A stretch of 15,086 nucleotides of DNA from Elusimicrobiota bacterium (GTDB lineage Bacteria; Elusimicrobiota; Elusimicrobia; UBA1565; UBA9628), in contig JACQBB010000213.1 of assembly GCA_016194625.1 (NCBI GenBank), positions 1 through 15,086 of the forward strand, read 5' to 3'. Below the pieces are notes generated by a model. The model had not been told where the DNA came from. It made no database searches and worked only from the letters and a program-made list of their open reading frames with translations. The translations under genes were made by a program, and so were the position numbers. This document shows, piece after piece, positions 8,237 through 15,086 of this stretch; the stretch's first letter is position 1, and each line of letters starts with the position of its first letter.

Positions 8237-9765
8237 CCGGCTCCGGCTTCGGCGTCTACAACGGCGCGAACACGCAGGTCCTGTTCGGCGGGGCGACGAC
8301 CGCGATCGCCGTCTGGAACGACACGACCATCACCGGCACGGTCCCGGCGCTGTCCACGGGCGCGTACGCGGTGGTCGTCGAGCGCGTGCAGGGCGGGGTC
8401 GCGGACTTCAGCTCCGCGGGGACCTTCACGGTGACCGCGCTGACGCTCGCGGCCCCGTCGCCCGCCGCCGGGCCCATCGGGACGGCGTTCACCCTCTCGG
8501 GCACGGGCTTCGGGGCGTACAACGGGACGAACACGCGCCTGCTGGTCGCCGGGAGCACCGCGGCGGTCTCGGTCTGGAACGATTCGACGATCTCCGGCGC
8601 CGTCCCCGGCGCGGTCGCGCCGGGCGCCCAACCGGTCTGGATCGAGCGCTCGTACGGCGGCGGACTGGAGTCGAGCAACACCGTCTACTTCACCGTCACC
8701 GCCCCGGCGATCGCGAGCGTGTTCCCGTCGTCCGGCCCGATCGGGGTGGCCTTCACGCTGACCGGCTCCGGGTTCGGGGTCTACAACGGGGCGAACACGC
8801 AGCTGCTCGTCGGCGGCACGACCGCCCCGGTCTCCGTCTGGAACGACACGACCATCACCGCGACGCTTCCCGGCGCGCTATCCGCGTCCACTGGGCCGGC
8901 GACGCTCGTCGTCTCCCGCGCCGGGACGGGCGGAGTGTCGGTGTCCACCGCGGCGTCCTTCCTGGTGCTCGTCCCGGCGCCGTCCACGGCCGCTCCCGCG
9001 TCCGGCCCGATCGGGACCGCGTTCAGCCTGAGCGGCTCCGCCTTCGGTCCGTACAACGGGGCGAACACGCAGCTGCTCGTCGGCGGCACGACGGCGGCGG
9101 TCTCGGTCTGGAACGACCAGAAGATCACGGCGACCGTCCCGGCGCTGTCGTCGGGGTCGTACCCGGTCGTCGTGCGCCGCCTGCAGGGCGGCTACGCGCA
9201 GGACGGCGCCCCGCTCACCTTCACCGTGACGGCGCCGCAAGTGTACGCCATGACGCCGTCGTCGGCGCCGATCGGCGCGCCGTTCACCATCACCGGCGCG
9301 GGCTTCGGCGCCTATAACGGCGCCAACACCACGGTCAAGTTCAACGGCGTCGCGGCGGCGGTCTCCGTCTGGAACGACGCGACGATCTCGGGCACCGTGC
9401 CCGGGGCGCTGTCCACCGGCACGGCCGCAGTGGTCGTCGCCCGCGCCTACGGCGGGGGGACGGCCTCCGCCTCGGCGCCGGACTTCGCGGTGCTGCAGCC
9501 GTCCGTCTCGACGATCTCGCCGAGCTACGGCCTCGCGGGGACCGCGGTGACGCTGTCCGGCTCCGGCTTCGGCCCTTACGCGGGCGCCTCGGGCACGCAG
9601 CTGCTGGTCGGAGGCTCGACCGTCGCCGTGGCCGTGTGGAACGACGCGACGATACGCTGGACCGTGCCCTCGTGGCTGGCCAACGGCACCTATCCCGTCG
9701 TCGTGCGCCGCACGCCGGCCGGCGGCTCGGTCGCGAGCGACCCGGTCGCCTTCACCGTGGGGACC
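7337..9765 (+). repeat. Array of about ten IPT/TIG repeats, the fourth broken
   Basis: Each unit is about 87-90 residues: P-S-x-GPIG(V/T)xFTLTGxGFGxYNGANTQ, then LLVGG, V(S/A)VWNDxxI, TVPG, and a closing TFTV strand. Units start near 7340, 7604, 7870, 8131 (truncated), 8188, 8434, 8700, 8968, 9235 and 9498. Complete units 1-3 are in the frame of base 2; units 5-10 are in the next frame. IPT/TIG folds are Ig-like spacers common in bacterial surface proteins. The VWND motif is nearly invariant and is a useful family tag. Confidence 0.85.
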
Positions 9766-10581
9766 GCGCCGGGCGTGCTGCGCCTGGCTCCCGCCTCGGC
9801 GACCCAGCGGCCGGACGCCGACTTCGAGGGGGACCTGAACCTGCCGGCGGCCGAGGGCGGCGCCATCCTGACGCCGTCGCAGGCCGCCGTGACGGTCCCG
9901 CCCGGCGCGCTGGCGGCCGACACCGAGATCACGCTCGCCCGCGACCGCCGCACCTTCGCCGCCGCGCGGGCCGAGGCGATGAGCGGCTCGGCGCTGGGCG
10001 CCGCCGGCGACGCGGTCCGGTTCGGCCCCGAGGGGACGCAGTTCTCGACGCCGGTCACCATCGAGCTCCCGTACGACCCCGCCGCGGTCCCCGCGGGCGC
10101 GCTGTCCGGCCTCAAGGTCCATTACTTCGACCCCGTCGCCAAATCCTGGACGCCCCTGCCGTCGAGCGTCGACCAGGTCCGGCACGTGGTGAGCGCGCAG
10201 ACCACGCACTTCTCGCTGTACCAGCCGCTGGGCCAGGGGATCGGGGTGCTCGCGGCGGACGCCGCGTTCGGCCTGAAGGCCGCGTACGCCTTCCCGAACC
10301 CCGTCCACTCGGGCGCCGTGACGATCCGCATCCAGCCGGGGCTGGCCGACTCGGTGAGCGTGCGCGTCTACGACGTCGCCGGACGCAAGGTCCACGAGTC
10401 GTCGGACTTCGCGCTCAACCCGAGCCTCGACGACGGCAACGGCTTGGGCGCGCAGTACACCTACGACCACGCGTGGGACGTCTCCGGCGCGGGCTCGGGC
10501 GTGTACACCTACGTGATCACGGCGAGGAAGGCCGGCCGGTCCGACATCCATAAGACCGGCCGCATCGGGGTGAGCAAATGA
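8182..10581 (+). CDS. Giant surface protein, C-terminal part: IPT/TIG repeats, ZU5-like domain, type IX-like sorting domain
   Basis: This is the continuation of the giant gene after the frame change; the first residues (AVASVSPSTGPIG) pick up a new IPT repeat. The start given is where this frame becomes the meaningful one, not a real initiation site. A gene caller might choose GTG at 8194. About 799 residues follow: six IPT/TIG repeats, a ZU5-like domain and a C-terminal domain with AYAFPNPVHSG, SVRVYDVAGRKV, HAWDVSGAGSGVYTYVITA and IHKTGRIGVSK. That last domain matches the FlgD-Ig / Por-secretion-tail pattern (PNP, YDxxGR, WD, GxYxY, final basic residue). It implies export and outer-membrane attachment by a type IX-like route, which is an inference outside Bacteroidota. 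The TGA stop overlaps the ATG of the PorV-like gene. If the frame change is real in the cell, this half would not be made from the upstream start. Confidence 0.85.
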   Translation, partial: AVASVSPSTGPIGISYTLTGSGFGVYNGANTQVLFGGATTAIAVWNDTTITGTVPALSTGAYAVVVERVQGGVADFSSAGTFTVTALTLAAPSPAAGPIGTAFTLSGTGFGAYNGTNTRLLVAGSTAAVSVWNDSTISGAVPGAVAPGAQPVWIERSYGGGLESSNTVYFTVTAPAIASVFPSSGPIGVAFTLTGSGFGVYNGANTQLLVGGTTAPVSVWNDTTITATLPGALSASTGPATLVVSRAGTGGVSVSTAASFLVLVPAPSTAAPASGPIGTAFSLSGSAFGPYNGANTQLLVGGTTAAVSVWNDQKITATVPALSSGSYPVVVRRLQGGYAQDGAPLTFTVTAPQVYAMTPSSAPIGAPFTITGAGFGAYNGANTTVKFNGVAAAVSVWNDATISGTVPGALSTGTAAVVVARAYGGGTASASAPDFAVLQPSVSTISPSYGLAGTAVTLSGSGFGPYAGASGTQLLVGGSTVAVAVWNDATIRWTVPSWLANGTYPVVVRRTPAGGSVASDPVAFTVGTAPGVLRLAPASATQRPDADFEGDLNLPAAEGGAILTPSQAAVTVPPGALAADTEITLARDRRTFAAARAEAMSGSALGAAGDAVRFGPEGTQFSTPVTIELPYDPAAVPAGALSGLKVHYFDPVAKSWTPLPSSVDQVRHVVSAQTTHFSLYQPLGQGIGVLAADAAFGLKAAYAFPNPVHSGAVTIRIQPGLADSVSVRVYDVAGRKVHESSDFALNPSLDDGNGLGAQYTYDHAWDVSGAGSGVYTYVITARKAGRSDIHKTGRIGVSK
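8782..9092 (+). repeat. 41-bp perfect direct repeat in neighbouring IPT units
   Basis: Bases 8782-8822 and 9052-9092 are identical (encoding YNGANTQLLVGGTT). They are 270 bases apart, exactly one IPT unit in frame. This is a candidate site for unit gain or loss, or for assembly collapse. Confidence 0.8.
9820..10240 (+). other. ZU5-like domain
   Basis: The stretch GGAILTPSQAAVTVPPGAL, EITLAR, VRFGPEGTQFSTPVTIELPY, LKVHYFDPVAKSWTPLPS and QTTHFSLYQPL follows the ZU5-type pattern (vPPGAL; F-P-G-x-F-xxPV; W-xxLP; xxTHFS). In bacterial surface proteins such domains often sit just before the C-terminal anchor, as here. The assignment rests on motif recognition only. Confidence 0.6.
10263..10578 (+). 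other. C-terminal FlgD-Ig / type IX-like sorting domain
   Basis: The last ~105 residues begin at FGLKAAYAFPNPVHSG and contain the strand VTIRIQPG, SVRVYDVAGRKVHESS, the central HAWDVSGAGSGVYTYVITA and the terminal KTGRIGVSK. This is the layout of the C-terminal domains recognised by type IX secretion in Bacteroidota and of the FlgD Ig domain. An insertion (about ALNPSLDDGNGLGAQYTYD) lengthens the loop before the WD strand. That it acts as a sorting signal here is inferred from the fold pattern and the adjoining PorV-like gene. Confidence 0.65.
10567..10574 (+). promoter_or_regulatory. Ribosome binding site for the PorV-like gene, inside the upstream gene
   Basis: GGGGTGAG lies within the last codons of the giant gene, three bases before the ATG at 10578. 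Its purine-rich core supports that ATG as the start, and its position fits re-initiation after the upstream stop (10579-10581). Confidence 0.45.
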
Positions 10582-11480
10582 AGAGGCTCGCTCTCGCGAC
10601 GGCCCTCGCGCTGGTCGCGGCGCAGGCGCGCGCGGCGGAGACCGCCGGCTTCCTGGCCATCGGCGTCGGCGCGCGCGGGCTCGGCATGGGAGGCGCGTAC
10701 ACCGCGCTGGCCGACGACGCGCACGCGCTGTACTGGAACCCGGCGGGTCTCGCGGCGCTCGACCGCCGCGAGGCGGCCGTCGACGACGCCGAGCTGGCCA
10801 CGGGGCCGCGCTTGAACTTCTTCGCGGTCGCCCTGCCGACGAAGTACGGCACGGCGGGCGCGGCGGTGACCTACCTGAGCCAGCCGTCGCTGGAAGGCCG
10901 CGACGCGGCGGGGCATCCGACCGCCGGCTTCAACGCGTCCGACTTCGCGGGCGCGGCGGCCTTCGCGCGCAAGACCGCCTGGGCCGACCTGGGCGCGACG
11001 GTCAAGGTCGTGCAGTCGCACATCGGCTCGGCGCAGGCCACCGCGGCGGCCCTCGACCTCGGCGCGCGCCGCGCCTTCGACGCGGGGCCCGGCCGCCTCG
11101 TGCTCGGCGCCGCCCTGCGCGACCTGGGTCCGGGGCTCAAGTACCAGAGCGAGACCGACGACCTCCCGCTGCGGCTGGCGGGCGGCGCGGCGTACGTCCT
11201 GCCCGCGGGCCACGTGCTGGCCGTCGAGGCGACGAACGGTCCGCGCGGGGCGGGGACGGACGTCGGCGTCGGCGGCGAGTACCAGGCGATGAAGGGCGTG
11301 TTCCTGCGCGCCGGCTACACGACGCAGTCCGCGACGCCGGGCGGCTCCGGCCTCGACGCGGCCTCCGGCCTCACGCTGGGCGCGGGCCTGCGCTACGGCG
11401 ACTGGCGCTTCGACTACGCCGCGGTGCCGTCGGGCGAGCTGGGCGCGGCCCACCGCTTCTCGCTGGCCGTGCGCTGGTGA
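10578..11480 (+). CDS. PorV/PorQ-family outer-membrane beta-barrel protein
   Basis: A 300-residue protein with a signal peptide (MKRLALATALALVAAQARA, cleavage likely near residue 19-20). The family signature follows at residues 31-59: GARGLGMGGAYTALADD and YWNPAGLA. Alternating barrel strands fill the rest and the protein ends in RFSLAVRW, an aromatic C-terminus typical of BAM-inserted barrels. It belongs to the PorV/PorQ (UPF0164-type) group related to FadL-like barrels. In Bacteroidota, PorV carries type IX cargo by its C-terminal domain to the attachment machinery. Here the gene overlaps the end of a cargo-like gene with such a domain by ATGA, so a cargo-specific shuttle or anchor role is plausible but inferred. 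It is convergent with the thioredoxin gene, with nine bases between the two stops. Confidence 0.85.
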   Translation: MKRLALATALALVAAQARAAETAGFLAIGVGARGLGMGGAYTALADDAHALYWNPAGLAALDRREAAVDDAELATGPRLNFFAVALPTKYGTAGAAVTYLSQPSLEGRDAAGHPTAGFNASDFAGAAAFARKTAWADLGATVKVVQSHIGSAQATAAALDLGARRAFDAGPGRLVLGAALRDLGPGLKYQSETDDLPLRLAGGAAYVLPAGHVLAVEATNGPRGAGTDVGVGGEYQAMKGVFLRAGYTTQSATPGGSGLDAASGLTLGAGLRYGDWRFDYAAVPSGELGAAHRFSLAVRW

Positions 11481-11489
11481 GCGCGGCCG

Positions 11490-12002
11490 TCAGAGCGCGA
11501 GCGCGGCCTTCACGTCGGCCTTCACGGCCTTCATGTCCTTCATCCCGTCGTAGCGCCGCAGCACCCTCCCGTCGCGGCCGACCAGGTAGGCGATCGGCAG
11601 GCCCGGGACGCTCCAGCCTTCCGGCGCCGGCGGGCCGGGCTTCAAGAGGATCGGGAACGGGAGACGGGCGTCGCGCGCGAACGGAGCGACGGCGGCGGTG
11701 TTCGCGTCGACCGACACGCCGAGGACCGTGAACCCGCGTCCGCGCAGATCCTCGTGGAGGGCGGAGAGTCCGCCCAACTCCTCCCGGCAGCCCGGACACC
11801 AGGTCGCCCAGAAGTCGACGAGGACCACTTGGCCGGAGAATCCGCCGAGCGAGAGGGGACGGCCGGACGCGTCGTCGCCGGCCAACGCGGGCGCCCGGCC
11901 CAGGTCCTCCAGGGGGTCCGGGCCCGGCGTCAGGAGGTAGTAGCCGCCGGCGACGACGGCGGCGGCCAGCAGCAGGCGGCGGGCGAGGGCGGGGAGGTCC
12001 AT
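11490..12002 (-). CDS. TlpA/ResA-like membrane-anchored thioredoxin
   Basis: A 170-residue protein with an N-terminal membrane segment (about residues 9-25, no lipobox Cys) and a thioredoxin fold of the TlpA/AhpC-TSA type. VVLVDFWATWCPGC carries the active-site CxxC at residues 69-72. The cis-Pro is in GLPIAYLVGRDG (Pro136). It probably acts outside the inner membrane, reducing or relaying electrons to thiol proteins such as cytochrome c assembly factors; its partner is unknown. It lies 31 bases after the HpnL-like stop on the same strand, so it may be the last gene of that transcript. No clear ribosome binding site precedes the ATG. The start is chosen because it is the first ATG and gives a complete anchor. 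Confidence 0.88.
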   Translation of the reverse strand: MDLPALARRLLLAAAVVAGGYYLLTPGPDPLEDLGRAPALAGDDASGRPLSLGGFSGQVVLVDFWATWCPGCREELGGLSALHEDLRGRGFTVLGVSVDANTAAVAPFARDARLPFPILLKPGPPAPEGWSVPGLPIAYLVGRDGRVLRRYDGMKDMKAVKADVKAALAL

Positions 12003-12033
12003 GCGCGCAGGGTAGTACGTCCGGGCGCGGCCG

Positions 12034-12999
12034 TCAAGACGGGCGCAGGCGCTGGTGGCGGGCGTACAGCGCGAGTCCCGCGCCCGCCCAGGTCAGCTCG
12101 CGCACGTGCCGGACCAGGCCGAGCGTGAAGCCGAGCTCCGGAGGCAGGCCGAGGCCGGCGAAGATCGCGGTCTTGCCGCCCTCCTGCGTGCCCAGCTTCG
12201 CCGGGACCCAGAAGGCCAGCGAGTCCACCAGGTTCGACAGGAACTCGATCGAGAAGGCGGTCTCCACGCCGATCGGCAGGCCCAGGAAGCGGCAGATGAT
12301 CCAGACCTCGGCCGCGCCCCAGGCGTAGCCGAGCATGAACATCGCGATGGAGGCGCACAGGCGGACCGGGTGGGTGAGCAGGTAGCTCTTCAGCAGGCCG
12401 CGCACGCCGGCGCTGGCCGCGACGGCCTTCGGGAAGCGCGCGGCGAACCACGCGGGCGGCTCCATGATGAGCAGGCCGACGCCGACGACCAGGCCGAGCA
12501 GGATGCCGCCGACGCCGAAGGCGCCCAGCGTGGCCTGCGGGCCGTCGAAGTCGAACAGCTTGGCGTGGAGCAGGTAGCCGAGGCCGCTCAGGATGAAGAA
12601 CGCCTGGCCGACGGACTGCGTGACCTTGGCGACCAGCACGCTGGTGATCTTCACGTCGTCGGGCAGGGACGAGCGCAGCATCCCCGGGCGCACGAACTCG
12701 CCGCCGATGTTGGCGCTGGGCGTCAGGTAGTTGACGCCGTCGCCGGCGACGCGCACGCGCACCAGGTCCCAGAAGCGGACGCCGCCCACGCTGTCGGCCG
12801 GGAAGGCGAGGCGCCAGCCGTACGCGTTGAGCATGTGGTCGAGGATCTGGAACGGCAGGAGGACGGCGAAGCCCCAGCCGAAGCCGAGGAGATGCGCCCA
12901 GACGCGCGCGGGGTCGAACTTCCACAGCAGGAGCAGGAAGGTGGCGAGGCCGGCGACGACGACGAGGCGCGTGAGGAGCGCCCGGGAGCGGGCGAACAT
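12034..12999 (-). CDS. hpnL: HpnL-like integral membrane protein (lysylphosphatidylglycerol synthase/flippase TM family)
   Basis: A 321-residue multi-span membrane protein. Hydrophobic segments lie near residues 10-27, 40-56, 120-145, 157-180, 210-240 and 290-312. The family markers are visible: SANIGGEFVRPGMLR (GGE at 99-101) and WVPAKLGTQEGG (EGG at 273-275), then a basic-aromatic end (VRHVRELTWAGAG). This is the HpnL group of the LPG-synthase/YbhN-type membrane proteins, found beside hopanoid side-chain genes and thought to help move or position lipids; its reaction is not established. It starts six bases after the HpnI-like stop, consistent with one operon. The symbol rests on family resemblance plus context, so a more general flippase-like name is the alternative. 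Confidence 0.78.
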   Translation of the reverse strand: MFARSRALLTRLVVVAGLATFLLLLWKFDPARVWAHLLGFGWGFAVLLPFQILDHMLNAYGWRLAFPADSVGGVRFWDLVRVRVAGDGVNYLTPSANIGGEFVRPGMLRSSLPDDVKITSVLVAKVTQSVGQAFFILSGLGYLLHAKLFDFDGPQATLGAFGVGGILLGLVVGVGLLIMEPPAWFAARFPKAVAASAGVRGLLKSYLLTHPVRLCASIAMFMLGYAWGAAEVWIICRFLGLPIGVETAFSIEFLSNLVDSLAFWVPAKLGTQEGGKTAIFAGLGLPPELGFTLGLVRHVRELTWAGAGLALYARHQRLRPS

Positions 13000-13005
13000 G
13001 GCGGC

Positions 13006-14205
13006 CTAGGGCTCGACCGGGAGGGGGCGGCGGGCGAGCGCGGGAGCGACCGGCACGAGGCGGCCCTTGGATTGCACGTCGTAGAGCTCGCCGCGCCACA
13101 GCACGCGCGAGGCGCTCCAGCCGCCCAGCCACGCGGCGAACGAGAACCACTCGGCCAGCGGCAGCAGCCACAGCGCCTCGAGCGGCTGACGGCCGCCCAG
13201 CTCGGCGGAGAGCGCGGCGCTGGCGGCGGCCTTGGCGGCCCACAGCGCGGCCAGCAGGGCCAGCGAGCGCGCGTCCGGCCCGAACAGCAGGACCTTGAGG
13301 GTCAGCAGGGAGAAGCCGTGCTGGACGAGGCTGGCGGCGTGCCCGGCGGGGTTGCAGATGCGGATCGTGCGCGACCAGCGCAGGAGGTGCTTGAAGTGCT
13401 CGGCCGCGTCGGTGATGCACGGGACCGTCTCCACGACGGCGCCGGTCAGCGCGAGCGTCCAGCCCGCCTCGCGCACCGACTCGCCCAGCCAGAAGTCGTC
13501 GGCCAAGTGGTCGGCGAGGTTGTGGAAGCCCCCGGTCTCCTCGAACGCCTTGCGGCGGACCATCATCGCCGCGCCCATCGCGAAGCGCATGCCGAAGAAG
13601 GCCGCGCACAGGGCCTGGGGGAGGAACTGGGCGTTGATCGACAGCGCCTCCATGTTGCTCCACGCGCAGGAGGTCCCGGTGGCTTGGTAGAAGGAAGTGA
13701 CCAGGCCGACGCCCGGGTCCTCGAACGGCGCGACCATGCGGCGCAGGAAGTCGGGGGCGACCTGGATGTCGGAGTCGGACATCAGCAGGAGGTCGTACTT
13801 GGCGAACGGGTAGGCGTTGGCCATGTTGTTGACCTTCGGGTTGTAGCCGATGCGGTCGCGCGAGACCACCACCTCGATGTCCGCGCCGGGGAAGTCCTTG
13901 CGCAGGCGGGCGACCGTCGCCAGCGCGGGGTCCTCGGGGCACTGCAGGCAGAACACCAGCTGGTAGCAGGGATACTCCTGCCGGCAGAAGCTGGCCAGGT
14001 TCTCGTACAGCGCCTCCTCGGCGCCCTTCAGCGGCTTGATCACCGTCACCGGGGGCAGGGACGTCACGGTCGGGCGCCGGTCGAGGCCGCGCAGCAGCCG
14101 CCGTCCGAACACGGCCGAGGCCGCGGCGAACAGGACGGCGAAGAGCCCGGAGAACAGCGCGAAGGCGGAGAACGCCGTCCGGCCCGCCAGGGCGGCGGCG
14201 AGCAT
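13006..14205 (-). CDS. hpnI: HpnI-like family 21 glycosyltransferase (hopanoid/ceramide glucosyltransferase type)
   Basis: From the ATG at 14205 the protein has 399 residues. An N-terminal membrane segment (1-34) is followed by a GT-A domain opening with PPVTVIKPLKGAEEALYENL. It contains SDSDIQV (DSD at 144-146), LADHLADDFWLGE (DD at 236-237) and HLLRWSRTIR (RW at 276-277), the D, DxD, D, (Q/H)xxRW series of ceramide-glucosyltransferase-like enzymes. C-terminal membrane segments follow, then WRGELYDVQSKGRL. Known HpnI adds N-acetylglucosamine to bacteriohopanetetrol. It lies just after the HpnJ-like gene. No ribosome binding site precedes 14205, and in-frame hydrophobic residues continue upstream, so a non-ATG start further up (for example CTG at 14247, overlapping the HpnJ stop) is possible. 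Confidence 0.85.
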   Translation of the reverse strand: MLAAALAGRTAFSAFALFSGLFAVLFAAASAVFGRRLLRGLDRRPTVTSLPPVTVIKPLKGAEEALYENLASFCRQEYPCYQLVFCLQCPEDPALATVARLRKDFPGADIEVVVSRDRIGYNPKVNNMANAYPFAKYDLLLMSDSDIQVAPDFLRRMVAPFEDPGVGLVTSFYQATGTSCAWSNMEALSINAQFLPQALCAAFFGMRFAMGAAMMVRRKAFEETGGFHNLADHLADDFWLGESVREAGWTLALTGAVVETVPCITDAAEHFKHLLRWSRTIRICNPAGHAASLVQHGFSLLTLKVLLFGPDARSLALLAALWAAKAAASAALSAELGGRQPLEALWLLPLAEWFSFAAWLGGWSASRVLWRGELYDVQSKGRLVPVAPALARRPLPVEP

Positions 14206-14243
14206 CGCGAAGCCGACGAGGGGGAGCTCCAGCAGGGACGGGC

Positions 14244-15086
14244 TCAGGCGGCGACGGGCTCCTTCTTCTCCGGCTTGGGCGCGGAGGAGACGCGGGACTC
14301 GACCGGCTTCTGGCGGCCGCGCAGGTAGTCGAGGAACTCCTTGCCCTCGCGCAGGCGGCGCGAGCGCTCGATCGGGTCCTTGGCCATGCTGACGAGCATG
14401 CGGAAGATCGGCGTCGGGCGCGCGTAGAACTTGGAGTAGAAGCGCTTGACGCCCGCCTCGATGTCGGCGGCCTTCAGGTGCGGGTACTGGATCGCCGCGC
14501 TCTGGGTGCCGTCGTTGCGGACCAGGATGCTGTCGTCGTACCACTTGTTGGTCATCGCCTGGCGGTACAGCTCGGTGCCCGGATAGGCGGCGGCCAGCGA
14601 GACCTGGATGGTGTCCACGTTCAGCGCGCAGGCGTACTTGATCGACTCCTCGATGGTCTCCTTGGTCTCGCCGGGGAGGCCCAGGATGAAGGTGCCGTGG
14701 ATGACGATGCCGAGCTTGCGGCAGTTCTTGGTGAACTCCTTGGCGATATCGACGCGGACGCCCTTCTTGATGTTGTTGAGGATCTGCTGGTTGCCGGACT
14801 CGTAGCCGACCAGGAGCAGGCGCAGGCCGTTGTCCTTGAACACCTTCAGGTACTCGTAGGGGACGTTCGCGCGCGAGTTGCACGACCAGGTGATGCCCAG
14901 CTTGCCCAGGCCCTTGGCGATCTCGGCGGCGCGGGTCAGGTCGGCGGTGAAGGTGTCGTCGTCGAAGAAGAACTCCTTGACCTGCGGGAACATGGCCTTC
15001 GCCTTGGCCATCTCGGCGATGACGGCCTGCGCGGACTTCGTGCGGTAGACGTGGCCGCCGACGGTCTGGGGCCACAGGCAGAACGA
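14244..15086 (-). CDS. hpnJ: HpnJ-like radical SAM protein, C-terminal part (5' end beyond window)
   Basis: The reading frame enters from the right edge and gives 280 residues. It begins SFCLWPQTVGGHVYR, where Cys3 (15078-15080) is the last Cys of the radical SAM CxxxCxxC cluster motif; the other two and any B12-binding domain lie outside. KEFFFDDDTFT (fragment residues 37-47), LLLVGYESGNQQIL (90-103) and HGTFILGLPGETKET (130-144) follow the HpnJ pattern closely. Known HpnJ converts bacteriohopanetetrol glucosamine to the cyclitol ether. The last ~20 residues form a Lys/Pro/Ala-rich tail. The stop at 14244-14246 adjoins the HpnI-like gene. Assignment to HpnJ rather than another B12-type radical SAM enzyme is supported by the HpnI and HpnL neighbours. 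Confidence 0.85.
   Translation of the reverse strand, partial: SFCLWPQTVGGHVYRTKSAQAVIAEMAKAKAMFPQVKEFFFDDDTFTADLTRAAEIAKGLGKLGITWSCNSRANVPYEYLKVFKDNGLRLLLVGYESGNQQILNNIKKGVRVDIAKEFTKNCRKLGIVIHGTFILGLPGETKETIEESIKYACALNVDTIQVSLAAAYPGTELYRQAMTNKWYDDSILVRNDGTQSAAIQYPHLKAADIEAGVKRFYSKFYARPTPIFRMLVSMAKDPIERSRRLREGKEFLDYLRGRQKPVESRVSSAPKPEKKEPVAA

Noticed and set aside
8878..10551. A 557-residue minus-strand frame opposite the IPT array
   Set aside because: It is Arg/Gly/Val/Asp-rich with no domain and opposes conserved IPT, ZU5-like and sorting-domain coding.
11930..13942. A 670-residue minus-strand frame spanning HpnL and part of HpnI
   Set aside because: It is Arg/Pro-rich and overlaps well-supported genes in another frame on the same strand. 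It is a shadow.
12055..14328. A 757-residue open frame on the + strand opposite the hpn genes
   Set aside because: Its Glu/Gln/Arg/Ala/Gly-rich composition without any motif is typical of antisense frames in high-GC DNA. The opposite strand carries three clear protein families.

Overview
The window is high-GC bacterial DNA, fully coding on one strand or the other. The gene set suggests a diderm lineage with PorV-like outer-membrane proteins and giant repetitive surface proteins, and Elusimicrobiota is my best guess. That placement is inference from gene content only. No rRNA or other phylogenetic marker is present.

Bases 2-10581 (+ strand) are one giant secreted or surface protein gene, cut by the left window edge and broken by one frame change near 8180. 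Joined, the two parts give about 3,525 residues, with the N-terminus missing. Domain order: a chitobiase-like Ig domain, a parallel beta-helix (about 265-1950), four Kelch beta-propellers each sitting inside an Ig-type domain (about 1970-7050), a second chitobiase-like domain, about ten IPT/TIG repeats (7337-9765), a ZU5-like domain (about 9820-10240) and a C-terminal domain of the FlgD-Ig / type IX sorting type (10263-10578). Its stop codon overlaps the start of a PorV/PorQ-family outer-membrane barrel gene (10578-11480) in an ATGA overlap. Cargo and candidate secretion or attachment partner are therefore probably translationally coupled.

Bases 11490-15086 (- strand) form a convergent gene set. 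In transcription order it holds a radical SAM protein closely resembling HpnJ (cut by the right edge), an HpnI-like glycosyltransferase, an HpnL-like membrane protein and a TlpA-like thioredoxin. The first three match the genes that build and handle extended (cyclitol-ether) hopanoids. No hpnK deacetylase lies between them, and upstream genes are not visible.

The most notable points are the repeated insertion of whole Kelch propellers into single Ig domains, the out-of-frame loss of about 220 bases inside the IPT array, and the overlap of a sorting-domain cargo gene with a PorV-like gene. No RNA genes, CRISPR arrays, insertion sequences or attachment sites were recognised, and no gene-free stretch exceeds about 40 bases.
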